Source of the DNA: JABDNZ01 sp050049805
Lineage (GTDB): Bacteria; Gemmatimonadota; Gemmatimonadetes; Longimicrobiales; Gaopeijiaceae
Length of the DNA: 64,000 nucleotides
Direction of reading: 5' to 3'
Assembly (NCBI GenBank): GCA_050049805.1
Contig: JASFVN010000001.1
Location: 1-64,000 of the forward strand
Shown here: positions 41,965-50,302 of the stretch, piece after piece
How positions within the stretch are numbered: position 1 is the first letter of the stretch
Layout: the number at the start of each line of letters is the position of its first letter
The notes under the pieces: model-generated
Seen by the model: the letters and a program-made list of their open reading frames with translations, nothing else
Told to the model about the DNA's origin: nothing
Databases searched by the model: none
Translations under genes and position numbers: made by a program

Positions 41965-42546
41965 ATGGAGCTGAATATCACCGATCGGGCCAAGGAGGTG
42001 GTTCGGTCATTCATCGATCAGAGCGACGGGGAGCTCAGGGCCCTCCGAATCACTGCCCATCCGGGTGGGATCGGCGGACCCCGCTTCGAACTCTCCCTGG
42101 TGGCAGATTCTGACAAGGAAGAGGAAGACATCCAGGTGGACATGGGCGACTTCACGGTGTTGGTCACCGGAGAGAGCGCCGACAAGCTCGAGGGAGCCAC
42201 CGTGGACTTCGTGGAGCGGGTCAACGAGAGTGGGTTCGAGATCCGGCCTGCGGCCAGGGCTCCGCGGGTGGAGGGGCCACCTCAAGGAGAGTTGGCCACC
42301 AAGGTCAAAGAGGTTCTGGATGCCCAGGTGAACCCAGCGGTGGCCGCCCACGGAGGAGAAATCGTCCTGGTGGACGTGAAGGGGAATGAGGTCTTTATCG
42401 AGATGGCCGGGGGTTGTCAGGGATGCGCCCTCTCCCGCATGACTCTGAAGCAAGGAGTCGAGCGCATGGTGAGACAGGCAGTACCCGAGGTCACCGCCGT
42501 CCATGACGTAACGGACCACACATCGGGAGACAATCCCTTCTATTAG
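41965..42546 (+). CDS. nfuA: Fe-S cluster carrier NfuA
   Basis: This 193-residue protein carries [4Fe-4S] clusters to target enzymes and helps repair them under stress. Residues about 1-95 are a degenerate A-type (HesB-like) domain that lacks the usual cysteines (ELNITDRAKEVVRSFIDQ). Residues about 105-193 are the NifU C-terminal domain with the cluster motif GGCQGCALSRMTLKQG, followed by VPEVTAVHDVTDHTSGDNPFY, which matches the E. coli NfuA ending. ATG 41965 follows AAGGAG at 6 bases. It is divergent from glyQS and convergent with the PadR gene. The layout is ordinary for the family. Confidence 0.95.
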   Translation: MELNITDRAKEVVRSFIDQSDGELRALRITAHPGGIGGPRFELSLVADSDKEEEDIQVDMGDFTVLVTGESADKLEGATVDFVERVNESGFEIRPAARAPRVEGPPQGELATKVKEVLDAQVNPAVAAHGGEIVLVDVKGNEVFIEMAGGCQGCALSRMTLKQGVERMVRQAVPEVTAVHDVTDHTSGDNPFY

Positions 42547-42596
42547 GCCCACGGAAACCGAGCCCGGGGTAGCGGGCGAAAGCCCTCAGAGAGATT

Positions 42597-42929
42597 TCAG
42601 GCGGTTCCCAGGACCCGATTCACGGCCAGGGAAAAGGCGGCCCAGTGAGATTCCTCCTGGGCCATTTGCTTTCGGCCGGCCCTGGTGAGGGAATAGACCT
42701 TGGCCCGACGCCCGGTTGAGGTGACATCCCATTCAGCGGTGATCCATCCCCTCCCCTCCAGCCTGTAGAGGGCTGGATAAAGAGAGCCCTGATTCACTTC
42801 GAGAACTTCTTCCGAGAGGGCCTGGATGTGCTTCGATATGGCCCACCCGTGCATGGGATTCTGATCCAGGGACCGGAGGATCAGGAGATCCAGGGTCCCA
42901 TGCAGGAGGTCCGGCTTTCCTTTCGCCAT
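42597..42929 (-). CDS. PadR-family transcriptional regulator
   Basis: This 110-residue winged-helix regulator has the PadR hallmarks: DLLHGTLDLLILRSL, HGWAISKHI, EVNQGSLYPALYRLEGRGWI and GRRAKVYSLTRAGRKQM. The last two match the PadR wing. Members sense small molecules and often repress an adjacent transporter. It lies 67 bases after the last permease gene of the exporter operon. The gap contains TGCCTAGGCA (42953-42962, perfect palindrome), with AATAC-type sequence on both sides, which could be its own operator. That is weak evidence. It may belong to the exporter unit or be a separate gene. Confidence 0.9.
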   Translation of the reverse strand: MAKGKPDLLHGTLDLLILRSLDQNPMHGWAISKHIQALSEEVLEVNQGSLYPALYRLEGRGWITAEWDVTSTGRRAKVYSLTRAGRKQMAQEESHWAAFSLAVNRVLGTA

Positions 42930-42996
42930 GATACGCGGCTCCGGAGAATACATGCCTAGGCAATCGACAATACTAACTCTAATCACCCATTGAAGA

Positions 42997-44118
42997 TTAC
43001 TCCAGGCTCTTCTTGAACCGAGACACCGCCGCCAGCAGCGCCCCCACCGCCATGATCCCCACCACGGTGAAATGCAACCAGAGATCGGAAAATCCGTGCC
43101 CCTTCAGGAAGATGTTTCGGACTATCTCCATGAAATAGCGGATCGGGTTCAGGAGGGAGATGTCCTGAAAGAAGTCGGGCATGGTGTCCACGGGGTACAT
43201 GAAGCCCGAGAGGATGATGGCCGGCAGGAAGAAGAGGAACATGGTGAGGAAGGCTTCCTGCTGGGTCCGGGAGATCGTCGAGATGAGAAGCCCGAACCCC
43301 AGGCCCGCCAGGATATAGAGGAAGGAAGCCGCCAACAGAGTCAGCACGGATCCCCTCAAGGGGATGCCGAACCAGAGGACCGCCAGAGTCGTGATCAAGG
43401 CCAGGTCGATCAGGCAAATGATGACGACAGGTATGGTCTTACCGAGAATCATCTCCCGGGGGGAGATGGGGCTCACCATGAGCTGTTCCAGCGTGCCCAA
43501 CTCCCTCTCCCTCACCACCCCCAGGGCCGTTAGCAGCAGAGCCATCAGCATGAGGAGGAGCCCGATGATCCCAGGGACATTATAGTCCCGGCTGGCAAGG
43601 TCGGGGTTGAACCACGCTCGGGACCGAAGCTCGATCCCTCCAACCACCGCCGTCCCTCTGTCGGCAGCCTGCTCGACTGCGAATTCCTGGACAATCCGGC
43701 CAGCGTATCCTTGCGCAACCGTGGCAGTATTCGAGCTCGTGCCATCGATGAGAATCTGGACCGGGGCCCTCTCCCCTGCCACCACTCGTTCCGCGAACCC
43801 CGGGGGGATCTGGAGCCCCACCACGGCCTCTCCGGCATCCAACGCTCTCTCGATGGCTCCCGCCCGGTCGGAACGCTCCACGATCTCGAAGTACCCGGAT
43901 GCCGTGAAGTTGTCCTGGAGCAACCGGGACACGGCTGTTTGGTCCTGGTCCACCACAACGGTCGAGAGGTCCCGGACGTCTGTGTTGACGGCGTATCCAA
44001 AGAGGAGGAGTTGGACGATGGGCGCGGCGAAGGTCATCCTCTTGGTCTTCGGATCCCTGAGGAGCTGACGCAACTCCTTCTGAACCATTACTCGCACACG
44101 GAGGGGGGAGATCTTCAC
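42997..44118 (-). CDS. ybhR: ABC-2 type permease, YbhR-like
   Basis: This is a membrane subunit of the tripartite exporter, 373 residues. The N-terminal helix MVQKELRQLLRDPKTKRM leads into a membrane span with a large extracytoplasmic domain (residues about 45-180, including VVVDQDQTAVSRLL), then five helices at residues about 180-370 with the ABC-2 motif VVRERELGTLEQLMVSPISPREMILGK (shown in part here). The GTG start at 44118 overlaps the previous permease stop by 4 bases (GTGA), with AAGGAG 8 bases upstream. It matches YbhR in operon position. The reading frame is open further upstream but that is inside the preceding gene. Confidence 0.92.
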   Translation of the reverse strand: MKISPLRVRVMVQKELRQLLRDPKTKRMTFAAPIVQLLLFGYAVNTDVRDLSTVVVDQDQTAVSRLLQDNFTASGYFEIVERSDRAGAIERALDAGEAVVGLQIPPGFAERVVAGERAPVQILIDGTSSNTATVAQGYAGRIVQEFAVEQAADRGTAVVGGIELRSRAWFNPDLASRDYNVPGIIGLLLMLMALLLTALGVVRERELGTLEQLMVSPISPREMILGKTIPVVIICLIDLALITTLAVLWFGIPLRGSVLTLLAASFLYILAGLGFGLLISTISRTQQEAFLTMFLFFLPAIILSGFMYPVDTMPDFFQDISLLNPIRYFMEIVRNIFLKGHGFSDLWLHFTVVGIMAVGALLAAVSRFKKSLE

Positions 44119-45233
44119 GTCTTGATCTCCTTCTTGAATACCTTCGTGGCCAGGGCCAACCCCACCACTGCAAAAGCCAACATGAACACGGCTTGAGGCC
44201 AAAGGACTCCGGCCCCCACCCCTTTGAGCAAGACGCCTCGCGTAACCACCACGAAGTACCGGGCCGGTATGAGGAAGGTGATTCCTTGAAGGACGATGGG
44301 CATCCCTGCGATATCGAAGAGGAACCCCGAAAGGAGGAGGGCAGGAAGGTAGGTGGCCACCATGGCCACCTGCATGGCGAAGATCTGGGAATCGGCCACC
44401 GAGGAGATGAAGATGCCGACCCCCAGGGCGCCCAAGAGGAACAGGAGAGCCATTCCGGCAAGGAGGAAGGCATTCCCATTGAAAGGGACCTGGAAGACAA
44501 CGATCCCCACCGTCACTACCACCGCCACGTCGAAGAACCCGATCAGGACGTAGGGGAGGAGTTTGCCCAGAACGATCTCCACAGCCCGAACCGGGGTGGA
44601 GGCCAGCTGTTCCATGGTGCCTCGTTCCCACTCCCGGGCAATGGTGAGGGAGGTCAGCATGGCGGCTATGATGGACATGATCACCGCCACCAGACCAGGG
44701 ACGATCATGTTTCGGCTGGCCAGGGTCTCGTTGTACCAGATTCTCGTCTCAGCGGTGGGGCCCTCGGGGAGGGAACGACCGTCCAGGAGGATCTTCGTGG
44801 AGTGACGGGCCACGATGGCCTCCGCGTAGTTTGAAGCGATGGTAGCCGTATTCGCATCGCTCCCGTCCAGGAGGAACTGTACCGGCGCACTGATTCCAGC
44901 ACTCAGCTTCTCCTCGAACTCCGGGGGGATCACCAGAACGGCCCGTACCACAGCAGACGAAAGCGCAGCCTCGGCATCCCGATAGGAACTGGGGCGATCC
45001 ACGATGGAAAAATACCCCGACGCCTCGAAGGCTTCCGCCAGCTCCCTGCTCCCACGGGTGGCGGACTCATCCCACACAGCCAGACGAATGTCTTTCACGT
45101 CCCAGGAGATGGCATAGCCAAAAAAAAGGACCATGAAGAGGGGGAGAAGAAATGCCAGGATCAGACTTCGAGTGTCCCGTCGAAGCTGAATCGCCTCCTT
45201 TCGGGCGATGGCCAGGAGCCGGTGAAGATCCAA
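44115..45233 (-). CDS. ybhS: ABC-2 type permease, YbhS-like
   Basis: This 372-residue permease partners YbhR. The N-terminus MDLHRLLAIARKEAIQLRRD is cytoplasmic; one span at about 25-45 precedes an extracytoplasmic domain (VWDESATRGSRELAEAF to RIWYNETLASRNMIVPG), then five spans with AREWERGTMEQLASTPV as the coupling-helix region. It is similar in layout to the other permease but clearly diverged, so the exporter is a heterodimer. It sits 5 bases after the ATPase gene and overlaps the next permease by 4 bases. Confidence 0.92.
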   Translation of the reverse strand: MDLHRLLAIARKEAIQLRRDTRSLILAFLLPLFMVLFFGYAISWDVKDIRLAVWDESATRGSRELAEAFEASGYFSIVDRPSSYRDAEAALSSAVVRAVLVIPPEFEEKLSAGISAPVQFLLDGSDANTATIASNYAEAIVARHSTKILLDGRSLPEGPTAETRIWYNETLASRNMIVPGLVAVIMSIIAAMLTSLTIAREWERGTMEQLASTPVRAVEIVLGKLLPYVLIGFFDVAVVVTVGIVVFQVPFNGNAFLLAGMALLFLLGALGVGIFISSVADSQIFAMQVAMVATYLPALLLSGFLFDIAGMPIVLQGITFLIPARYFVVVTRGVLLKGVGAGVLWPQAVFMLAFAVVGLALATKVFKKEIKT

Positions 45234-45238
45234 GATCG

Positions 45239-46180
45239 CTACCCTTCTACGGCCCCACCTTCTCTCTGGATCAACGCCACGAAGACGTCCTCCAGAGAAG
45301 GTGGCACAGCTTGAACGGAGGAGAAGGGCACTCCGCCCTCCTCCAGGACCCGCCGAATCAGTTCTGGCCCGCCGGACTCCTTCGGCACGACCGCGTGGAC
45401 GTTCCGGCCGAACATGGCCGCCTCCTTGATCCCCCCTTCCCTTTTCAGAGCATCGACAGCTTTTGGTGGTGCACTCGTGGCAATCTCGAACAGGGGATCC
45501 GTCATCCGGCTTCGAAGGCCCGCAGGGGCATCCACGGCCACCACCCGGCCACGGTTCATGAGCACCATTCGATTACAGTACTCCGCCTCTTCCATGTAAT
45601 GGGTGCTGACGAGAATGGTCGTTCCTTCCTGGGCCAGGTGGTTGATAAGGTCCCAGAACTGTCTCCTTGCCGCAGGGTCCACGCCGGAGGTGGGCTCGTC
45701 CAGGAAGAGGATAGGGGGCTGGTGAAGGACGGCGCATCCCAGGGCAAGACGCTGCTTCCATCCCAGGGGGAGTCCACCGGTCAGGCGGTCCGCATGCCCC
45801 CCCAAGCCCGACATCTCGAGGACCCAGTCCCTTCGCGCCTCGAGGCGTTCCCCGGTGACTCCATAAAGGCCGGAGAACAAGTGGATGTTTTCATCCACCG
45901 AGAGGTCGGGGTAGAGAGAGAACCGCTGGGACATGTATCCGATTTTTTGCTTGATCCCCTCCGCTTCCCGCCGAACATCCAGCCCCTTGACCCAGGCCTG
46001 CCCTGAAGTGGGCTGAAGGAGGCCTATGAGCATGCGAATGGTCGTTGTCTTCCCTGCTCCGTTGGGCCCCAGGAATCCGAAGATCTCCCCCTCCGCGACC
46101 TGGAAGGTCACCGAATCCACGGCAGTGAACTCACCAAACTTCCGGGTCAGGTCCTGGACTCGAATGGCCTCCTCAGCCAC
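45239..46180 (-). CDS. ybhF: ABC transporter ATPase, YbhF C-terminal-half-like
   Basis: This 313-residue nucleotide-binding subunit has Walker A GPNGAGKTTTIRM (near residue 38), a non-canonical signature LTGGLPLGWKQRLALG, Walker B PPILFLDEPTSGVDP and the switch His in VSTHYMEEAEYC. The LPLGxKQRL variant is also present in the second half of E. coli YbhF, so this gene represents that half. E. coli fuses both halves in one protein; here they are two genes overlapping by 8 bases. The altered signature suggests that one of the two ATP sites may be less active, an inference only. Confidence 0.92.
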   Translation of the reverse strand: MAEEAIRVQDLTRKFGEFTAVDSVTFQVAEGEIFGFLGPNGAGKTTTIRMLIGLLQPTSGQAWVKGLDVRREAEGIKQKIGYMSQRFSLYPDLSVDENIHLFSGLYGVTGERLEARRDWVLEMSGLGGHADRLTGGLPLGWKQRLALGCAVLHQPPILFLDEPTSGVDPAARRQFWDLINHLAQEGTTILVSTHYMEEAEYCNRMVLMNRGRVVAVDAPAGLRSRMTDPLFEIATSAPPKAVDALKREGGIKEAAMFGRNVHAVVPKESGGPELIRRVLEEGGVPFSSVQAVPPSLEDVFVALIQREGGAVEG

Positions 46181-47108
46181 CGATCACCTCCCCATTCCGA
46201 ACCAGGTGCAAGAAAACGTCTTCCAGGGACGGCTCCACGATCTCCACCCTGTCCGGACGGAGGCCGGCCTCCTCCAGACGAACCGAAAAACCGGCTGGGT
46301 CCTCGAGTCCCGCCTCGAGGAGAGCGTGCACCGAGTTCCCGAAGAGAGCGGTGCTTACGACGTGCGGAAGGGCACCGATCGCATCCCGGGCCCGCCGGGG
46401 CTCATCTACATGAATCGAAAGAAGGACTCCTGGAAGGAGGTCCAGGAGGTTGGAAGGCGTATCGAGAGCCAGGACTCTTCCATCGTTGAGAAGGGCCACT
46501 CGATCGCACCGTTCCGCCTCGTCCAGATACGACGTGGACACGATGACGGTAACGCCCTCCTCTACCATCTCGTGCAGGATGAGCCAGAGATCCCGCCTCG
46601 AGACGGGATCCACACCGAAGGTGGGCTCGTCCAGGAGCAAAACCTCGGGGTGGTGGATCAAGGCACAGCTCAAAGACAGCTTTTGCTTCATTCCCCCCGA
46701 GAGGTTTCCCGCCAGCCGGTCCTCGAATGGGCCCAGGTTACTGAAAGCATACAGGCGCTCCAGGCGCTTCTTCCGTTCCGCCTTAGGGACTCTATAGAGG
46801 TCCGCGTAAAAGGCGATGTTCTCCCTGACGGTCAAATCCTGGTAGAGGCCGAACTGCTGAGACATATAAGCGATGTGGGGCTTGGCTCCTTCCGGATCTT
46901 CCCCCACGTCCACGCCGCAAACCAAGCCCTTTCCCGCCGTCGGCGGCAAAACACCCGCCAACATCCGGAGGGCGGTGGTCTTCCCAGCTCCATCGGGACC
47001 CACGAGGCCAAAAAGCTCACCTCGTCCCACCTGGAAGGTTAGATCCCGCACAGCCAGATCCTGGCCGAAGGCTCGGGTTAGCCCCTTGATGGAAACCAAG
47101 GGAATCAT
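46173..47108 (-). CDS. ybhF: ABC transporter ATPase, YbhF N-terminal-half-like
   Basis: This 311-residue nucleotide-binding subunit has Walker A GPDGAGKTTALRM (near residue 37), canonical signature LSGGMKQKLSLSCAL, Walker B EVLLLDEPTFGVDP and STSYLDEAERCDRVALL, where the switch position is Ser-Tyr rather than the usual His. That change also occurs in the first half of E. coli YbhF. It would pair with the downstream ATPase to make an asymmetric ATP-driven motor. Its start overlaps the HlyD stop by 4 bases and its stop overlaps the next ATPase by 8 bases, so all are translated as one coupled unit. Confidence 0.92.
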   Translation of the reverse strand: MIPLVSIKGLTRAFGQDLAVRDLTFQVGRGELFGLVGPDGAGKTTALRMLAGVLPPTAGKGLVCGVDVGEDPEGAKPHIAYMSQQFGLYQDLTVRENIAFYADLYRVPKAERKKRLERLYAFSNLGPFEDRLAGNLSGGMKQKLSLSCALIHHPEVLLLDEPTFGVDPVSRRDLWLILHEMVEEGVTVIVSTSYLDEAERCDRVALLNDGRVLALDTPSNLLDLLPGVLLSIHVDEPRRARDAIGALPHVVSTALFGNSVHALLEAGLEDPAGFSVRLEEAGLRPDRVEIVEPSLEDVFLHLVRNGEVIGG

Positions 47109-48103
47109 CCCTCCCCAACGCCCTGTCCGGTCCGGGCCAAGATCACGTCGGCAGGTATTCCGGGCTTGAGGTGGTAGTCCGGATCACCAGTGATTCGGAC
47201 CTTCACCGCATACACCAGCTTGACCCGCTCCTCAGTGGTCTGAACGTTCCGAGGTGTGAACTCCGCTTCCGAGGCAATGAAAACGACCTCGCCTGAATAG
47301 CTTCGATCCGGATACGTGTCGGAGGAAATGGTGGCGGCCTGGCCGAGGCTGACCTCACCGATCCGGTCCTCCCGTACGTAGATCCTCACCCACCGGTCTT
47401 CCGGATCCATGACAGTGAGAACCGGAACTCCGGGTGACACCGTCTCTCCCGGCTCCCTGTGCCTCACGGTCACCAACCCCGGGAAGGGCACCGTGACGAC
47501 GGCGTTCGCGAGAGCCGCGTCGATCTGGGAAATCGCCGCCTCAGCCTGTGCTACGACGGCCCGCTGTGCGGCAATCCGTTCAGGGCGGACTCCCTCCTCC
47601 AGGATTTGAAGGCGCTGGCGAGCCTGGTCGACAGCTGCTTCCGCCACCCTGAACGCCGTCACGGACTTGTCCATCATCTCCTGGCTGATGCTTCCCCCCT
47701 CGAAGAGCCTCCGGGCTCGGTCACGATCCCGTCGGGCGTCGTCTCTCCGCTCCTCGGCCTGGGTGAGGGCCGCCCTCCCCTCTGCGATCTCCTCCTCCCG
47801 GAACCCGGCTTCCATCTCCCTGAGCAGAGCTCGGGCAGCATCCAGCTGAGCTTCCGCCGATCGGCGCCGGGCCAAGAGCTCCGTCTGATCCAGGAGGGCC
47901 ACTTCCTGGGCTGCCTCCACCGAGTCCCCCTCCCGGACGGAAATCACTTCGATGCGCCCCGCCATCTGGAATCCGAGATCAGCGTCGGTGGCCTCCACCG
48001 TCCCAGAGGCCTGGATATCGCCGGAATCTCCCGGCCCGCAGGAAGCCAACCACGGGGTTGAGCCTGCAAGACAAAAGATCAGGACTGGAACTCCACCTCT
48101 CAT
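47105..48103 (-). CDS. ybhG: HlyD/RND-type membrane-fusion lipoprotein, YbhG-like
   Basis: This 332-residue periplasmic adaptor links the ABC permeases to TolC. A lipobox signal (TPWLASC) anchors it. It has a lipoyl half (VEATDADLGFQMAGRIEVISV) and a long alpha-helical hairpin rich in A/R/E (residues about 95-200, with AALTQAEERRDDARRDRDR). The second lipoyl half is TVPFPGLVTVRHREPGETV, followed by a beta-barrel (VRIYVREDRIGEVSLGQ) and a C-terminal LKPGIPADVIL strand. ATG 48103 overlaps the TolC stop by 4 bases. In E. coli the equivalent gene ybhG follows the TetR regulator directly; here TolC lies between them. Confidence 0.92.
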   Translation of the reverse strand: MRGGVPVLIFCLAGSTPWLASCGPGDSGDIQASGTVEATDADLGFQMAGRIEVISVREGDSVEAAQEVALLDQTELLARRRSAEAQLDAARALLREMEAGFREEEIAEGRAALTQAEERRDDARRDRDRARRLFEGGSISQEMMDKSVTAFRVAEAAVDQARQRLQILEEGVRPERIAAQRAVVAQAEAAISQIDAALANAVVTVPFPGLVTVRHREPGETVSPGVPVLTVMDPEDRWVRIYVREDRIGEVSLGQAATISSDTYPDRSYSGEVVFIASEAEFTPRNVQTTEERVKLVYAVKVRITGDPDYHLKPGIPADVILARTGQGVGEG

Positions 48104-49470
48104 CGGACCACCTCCATGGTCTCCCGAACCCACTCCAGGGTCAGGTCGCCCATGACCCGGGCAAGCCGGATTCCAGCCATGGCTTCCCCGTGTCGGGCCT
48201 CGGTCAATGCTGCTTGTGAGTGGAAGAACTCGGCCTGGGCTCTAAGGAAGTCGGTCTGGACTCCCGCGCCCACTTCCAGAGCGAGAGCTTCGATCCTGGC
48301 CACCTCTTCCGCCTGCTCAACAGCCCGCTCCAGCGCCTCCCGTCTCGCCCGGCTTTCCACCACCAGGGCCAGGGCCTCCTCCACGCCTTCCTCCACCTCC
48401 AGCTCAATCCGGCGCAGGGCTTCAGAAGCCTTCCGCTCCTCGGCCTCCGCCCGTTGACGCTCCGCCTCCCTGGCGCCCCCGGTGAAGAGGGGGAAGGAGA
48501 CCTGAACAGAGCCCTGCCATTCCTGGACATGAGCCCCGTCCACCGTCCCGAAATCCGAGTAAGCCCCGGCCAGGTGGAGAGTGGGAAGCCAGTTCGCTCG
48601 GGCCTCCCTGACACCGGCCACGGCGCCGGCCACCTGCTGCCTTCCCATGGCCAGTTCCGGACTCACCTCCCGGGCACGCTCCATGGCCACAGCCAATGAT
48701 TCCACAGGGGATGATCGCAGTGCGGCACCGGCCAAGCCCCTACCCCGTATCTGGTCCTCTCGGATCCCAGTGAGGCGGGCCAGCCTGCCTCGGGCTACCT
48801 CCAGGTGAGATCGGATGGAAATCTCGGTTGCTTCCGACTGGCTCAGCGAGGTCTGGACCCTGAGCAGGTCAACCCGGGCAGCCTTCCCCTCGGTGAGGAA
48901 CTGACGAACCCTCTCCTCCTCCGCCCGAAGGGCCTCCCCCTGTCTCTCGGCCGCCTGCAGAAGCTCTGCCGATGCGATCACGTCCAGATACGCCCCACTC
49001 ACCTCCGTCACCAAGTCCATCTCCGAGGCCAGCTCCCCGTGGCGGGCCACCGCTTCTCCAGCCTCGGCCTGGCCGATGCGGGCCCCTCTGGCCCCACCAT
49101 CGAACAAAGAATAGCCGAGGGTGAGATTTCCTCGCACCAGGCTCCGGTCGAAGGATGGAGCCATGGTAGGATCGAAGCCATGGAGTGGTGCCACCAGCAT
49201 GGGCTCCTGGTGCCTCGTGAGGGAAGCGTCCGAGAACAGGGAGGGAAACAGAGCGGATCTCGCCTGATAGAGAGCCCCGGAGGCCACATCGGCCTTTGCC
49301 CTGGCCTCACCCACTGCCGGGTGGAACTCCAGGGCCATCCGGACGGCCTCCGGGAGGGTCAGCGGGCCTGTCTCACCGGATGCCGACCCAGGCCGTTCCT
49401 GACCCGGTGCGTCACACGGACTAAGCGCCAAGATAAGACCATATGCAATCCATCGACGTCGGAATCTCAT
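48100..49470 (-). CDS. TolC-family outer-membrane efflux protein
   Basis: This 456-residue trimeric channel completes the exporter across the outer membrane. It has a signal peptide and then the two tandem TolC repeats: the first with LTLPEAVRMALEFHPAVGEARA and the second with MERAREVSPELAMGRQQVAGAVAGVREARANWLPTL (shown in part here). Long A/E/R-rich coiled-coil helices cover residues about 155-230 and 350-420, and FTGGAREAERQRAEAEER falls in the second hairpin. It is encoded inside the exporter operon with 4-base overlaps on both sides. E. coli ybhGFSR uses the chromosomal TolC instead. Start ATG 49470 overlaps the TetR stop. Confidence 0.93.
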   Translation of the reverse strand: MRFRRRWIAYGLILALSPCDAPGQERPGSASGETGPLTLPEAVRMALEFHPAVGEARAKADVASGALYQARSALFPSLFSDASLTRHQEPMLVAPLHGFDPTMAPSFDRSLVRGNLTLGYSLFDGGARGARIGQAEAGEAVARHGELASEMDLVTEVSGAYLDVIASAELLQAAERQGEALRAEEERVRQFLTEGKAARVDLLRVQTSLSQSEATEISIRSHLEVARGRLARLTGIREDQIRGRGLAGAALRSSPVESLAVAMERAREVSPELAMGRQQVAGAVAGVREARANWLPTLHLAGAYSDFGTVDGAHVQEWQGSVQVSFPLFTGGAREAERQRAEAEERKASEALRRIELEVEEGVEEALALVVESRARREALERAVEQAEEVARIEALALEVGAGVQTDFLRAQAEFFHSQAALTEARHGEAMAGIRLARVMGDLTLEWVRETMEVVR

Positions 49471-50126
49471 TCCGAATCCTCCTGAGACACGAAGAAGGCC
49501 CTCCTGAGAAGGGCGAGGACATGCTCCTCCGCCGATTCCCGAGGTTGGGGCAAATCGGCATTCTGGAGGTCTTCTCGCTTCAAGAACCGCGGCATCAACG
49601 ACAGGTAGATGGGCTGAGAGAGGAGAGTGAGGGCCATGAGGACCGGGTCCCCTTCTACCACAGAGCCTTCTTTCTGGCCGTCCTCCATGACCTGGGCCAG
49701 GACACCAACCACCGTCCGGACCGTCTCTAGGACCTGAGGGGGCGGGGTGTCCCCAAGGACAATCTCCTGGGCCATGAACCGGGGGAGATCTCGATGATCC
49801 CTCTGGTGACGGAACATCGCCCTCACAAAACCCTCCAGGCGAATCGGGGCAGGAATCGGGACTTCCGCCAGCTTTTCGACCCTTTCTCGCACTGGGCCGA
49901 AAACCCGCTCCAGAACCGCATGGTAAAGGGCTTCCTTCGATTCGAAGTGGTAGGTGACGGCGCCGAGGTTGGCTCCTGCCTCATTGGTCAGGGCCCGAAC
50001 CGAGGTGCCCTCATACCCTCCTGAAGCGAAGAGTCTGCGGCCCGCAGCCAACAGCCGCTCAGCAGTATCCGTGTGCTGGTGCTCCGTGCCATCTTTAGCC
50101 GGAAGCGTAGCATCCAGGTGATTCAT
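49467..50126 (-). CDS. TetR-family regulator of the exporter operon (CecR-like position)
   Basis: This 219-residue repressor has an N-terminal helix-turn-helix (AERLLAAGRRLFASGGYEGTSVRALTNEAGANLGAVTYHF, shown here only in outline) and a C-terminal ligand domain with FMAQEIVLGDTPPP and LPQPRESAEEHVLALLRRAF. The C-terminal region is of the type linked to hydrophobic efflux substrates. I use ATG 50126; an earlier ATG at 50138 lies inside the operator palindrome and would leave almost no leader. No ribosome site is evident for either. It leads the exporter operon, matching the position of CecR (YbiH) in front of E. coli ybhGFSR, and its gene overlaps TolC by 4 bases. Confidence 0.9.
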   Translation of the reverse strand: MNHLDATLPAKDGTEHQHTDTAERLLAAGRRLFASGGYEGTSVRALTNEAGANLGAVTYHFESKEALYHAVLERVFGPVRERVEKLAEVPIPAPIRLEGFVRAMFRHQRDHRDLPRFMAQEIVLGDTPPPQVLETVRTVVGVLAQVMEDGQKEGSVVEGDPVLMALTLLSQPIYLSLMPRFLKREDLQNADLPQPRESAEEHVLALLRRAFFVSQEDSE

Positions 50127-50131
50127 GATTT

Positions 50132-50153
50132 CATTCATACGTTTGTATGAATG
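50132..50153. promoter_or_regulatory. Putative TetR operator, 22-bp perfect palindrome
   Basis: CATTCATAC-GTTT-GTATGAATG has two 9-base arms with a 4-base centre. It lies directly upstream of the TetR start and overlaps the candidate -10 box and start region of the operon promoter, the classical arrangement for TetR autoregulation. No other copy was noticed nearby. Confidence 0.75.
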
Positions 50154-50176
50154 TCAGTCCGAAGGACTCCAGTCAA
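50148..50176 (-). promoter_or_regulatory. Candidate sigma-70-type promoter of the exporter operon
   Basis: On the minus strand TTGACT (50176-50171) is spaced 17 bases from CATTCA (50153-50148). The -35 box is good and the -10 box is poor, but the position upstream of TetR and overlapping the palindrome fits a repressible promoter. Confidence 0.4.
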
Positions 50177-50302
50177 GGTACCGGTGACGGATTCAGAGGC
50201 TGGGAGACTCTTGCTTGGACCGGAACCGGGCCTGGACTGCCCTCCCCTGGGCCCGAACCGATCGGTCTATGGCAACGGTCGACGGAAAGCCGGGCCTCGA
50301 GC

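Noticed and set aside
44119..44631. Upstream extension of the YbhR-like permease
   Set aside because: The extension lies inside the preceding permease gene; GTG 44118 has AAGGAG and the family N-terminus.
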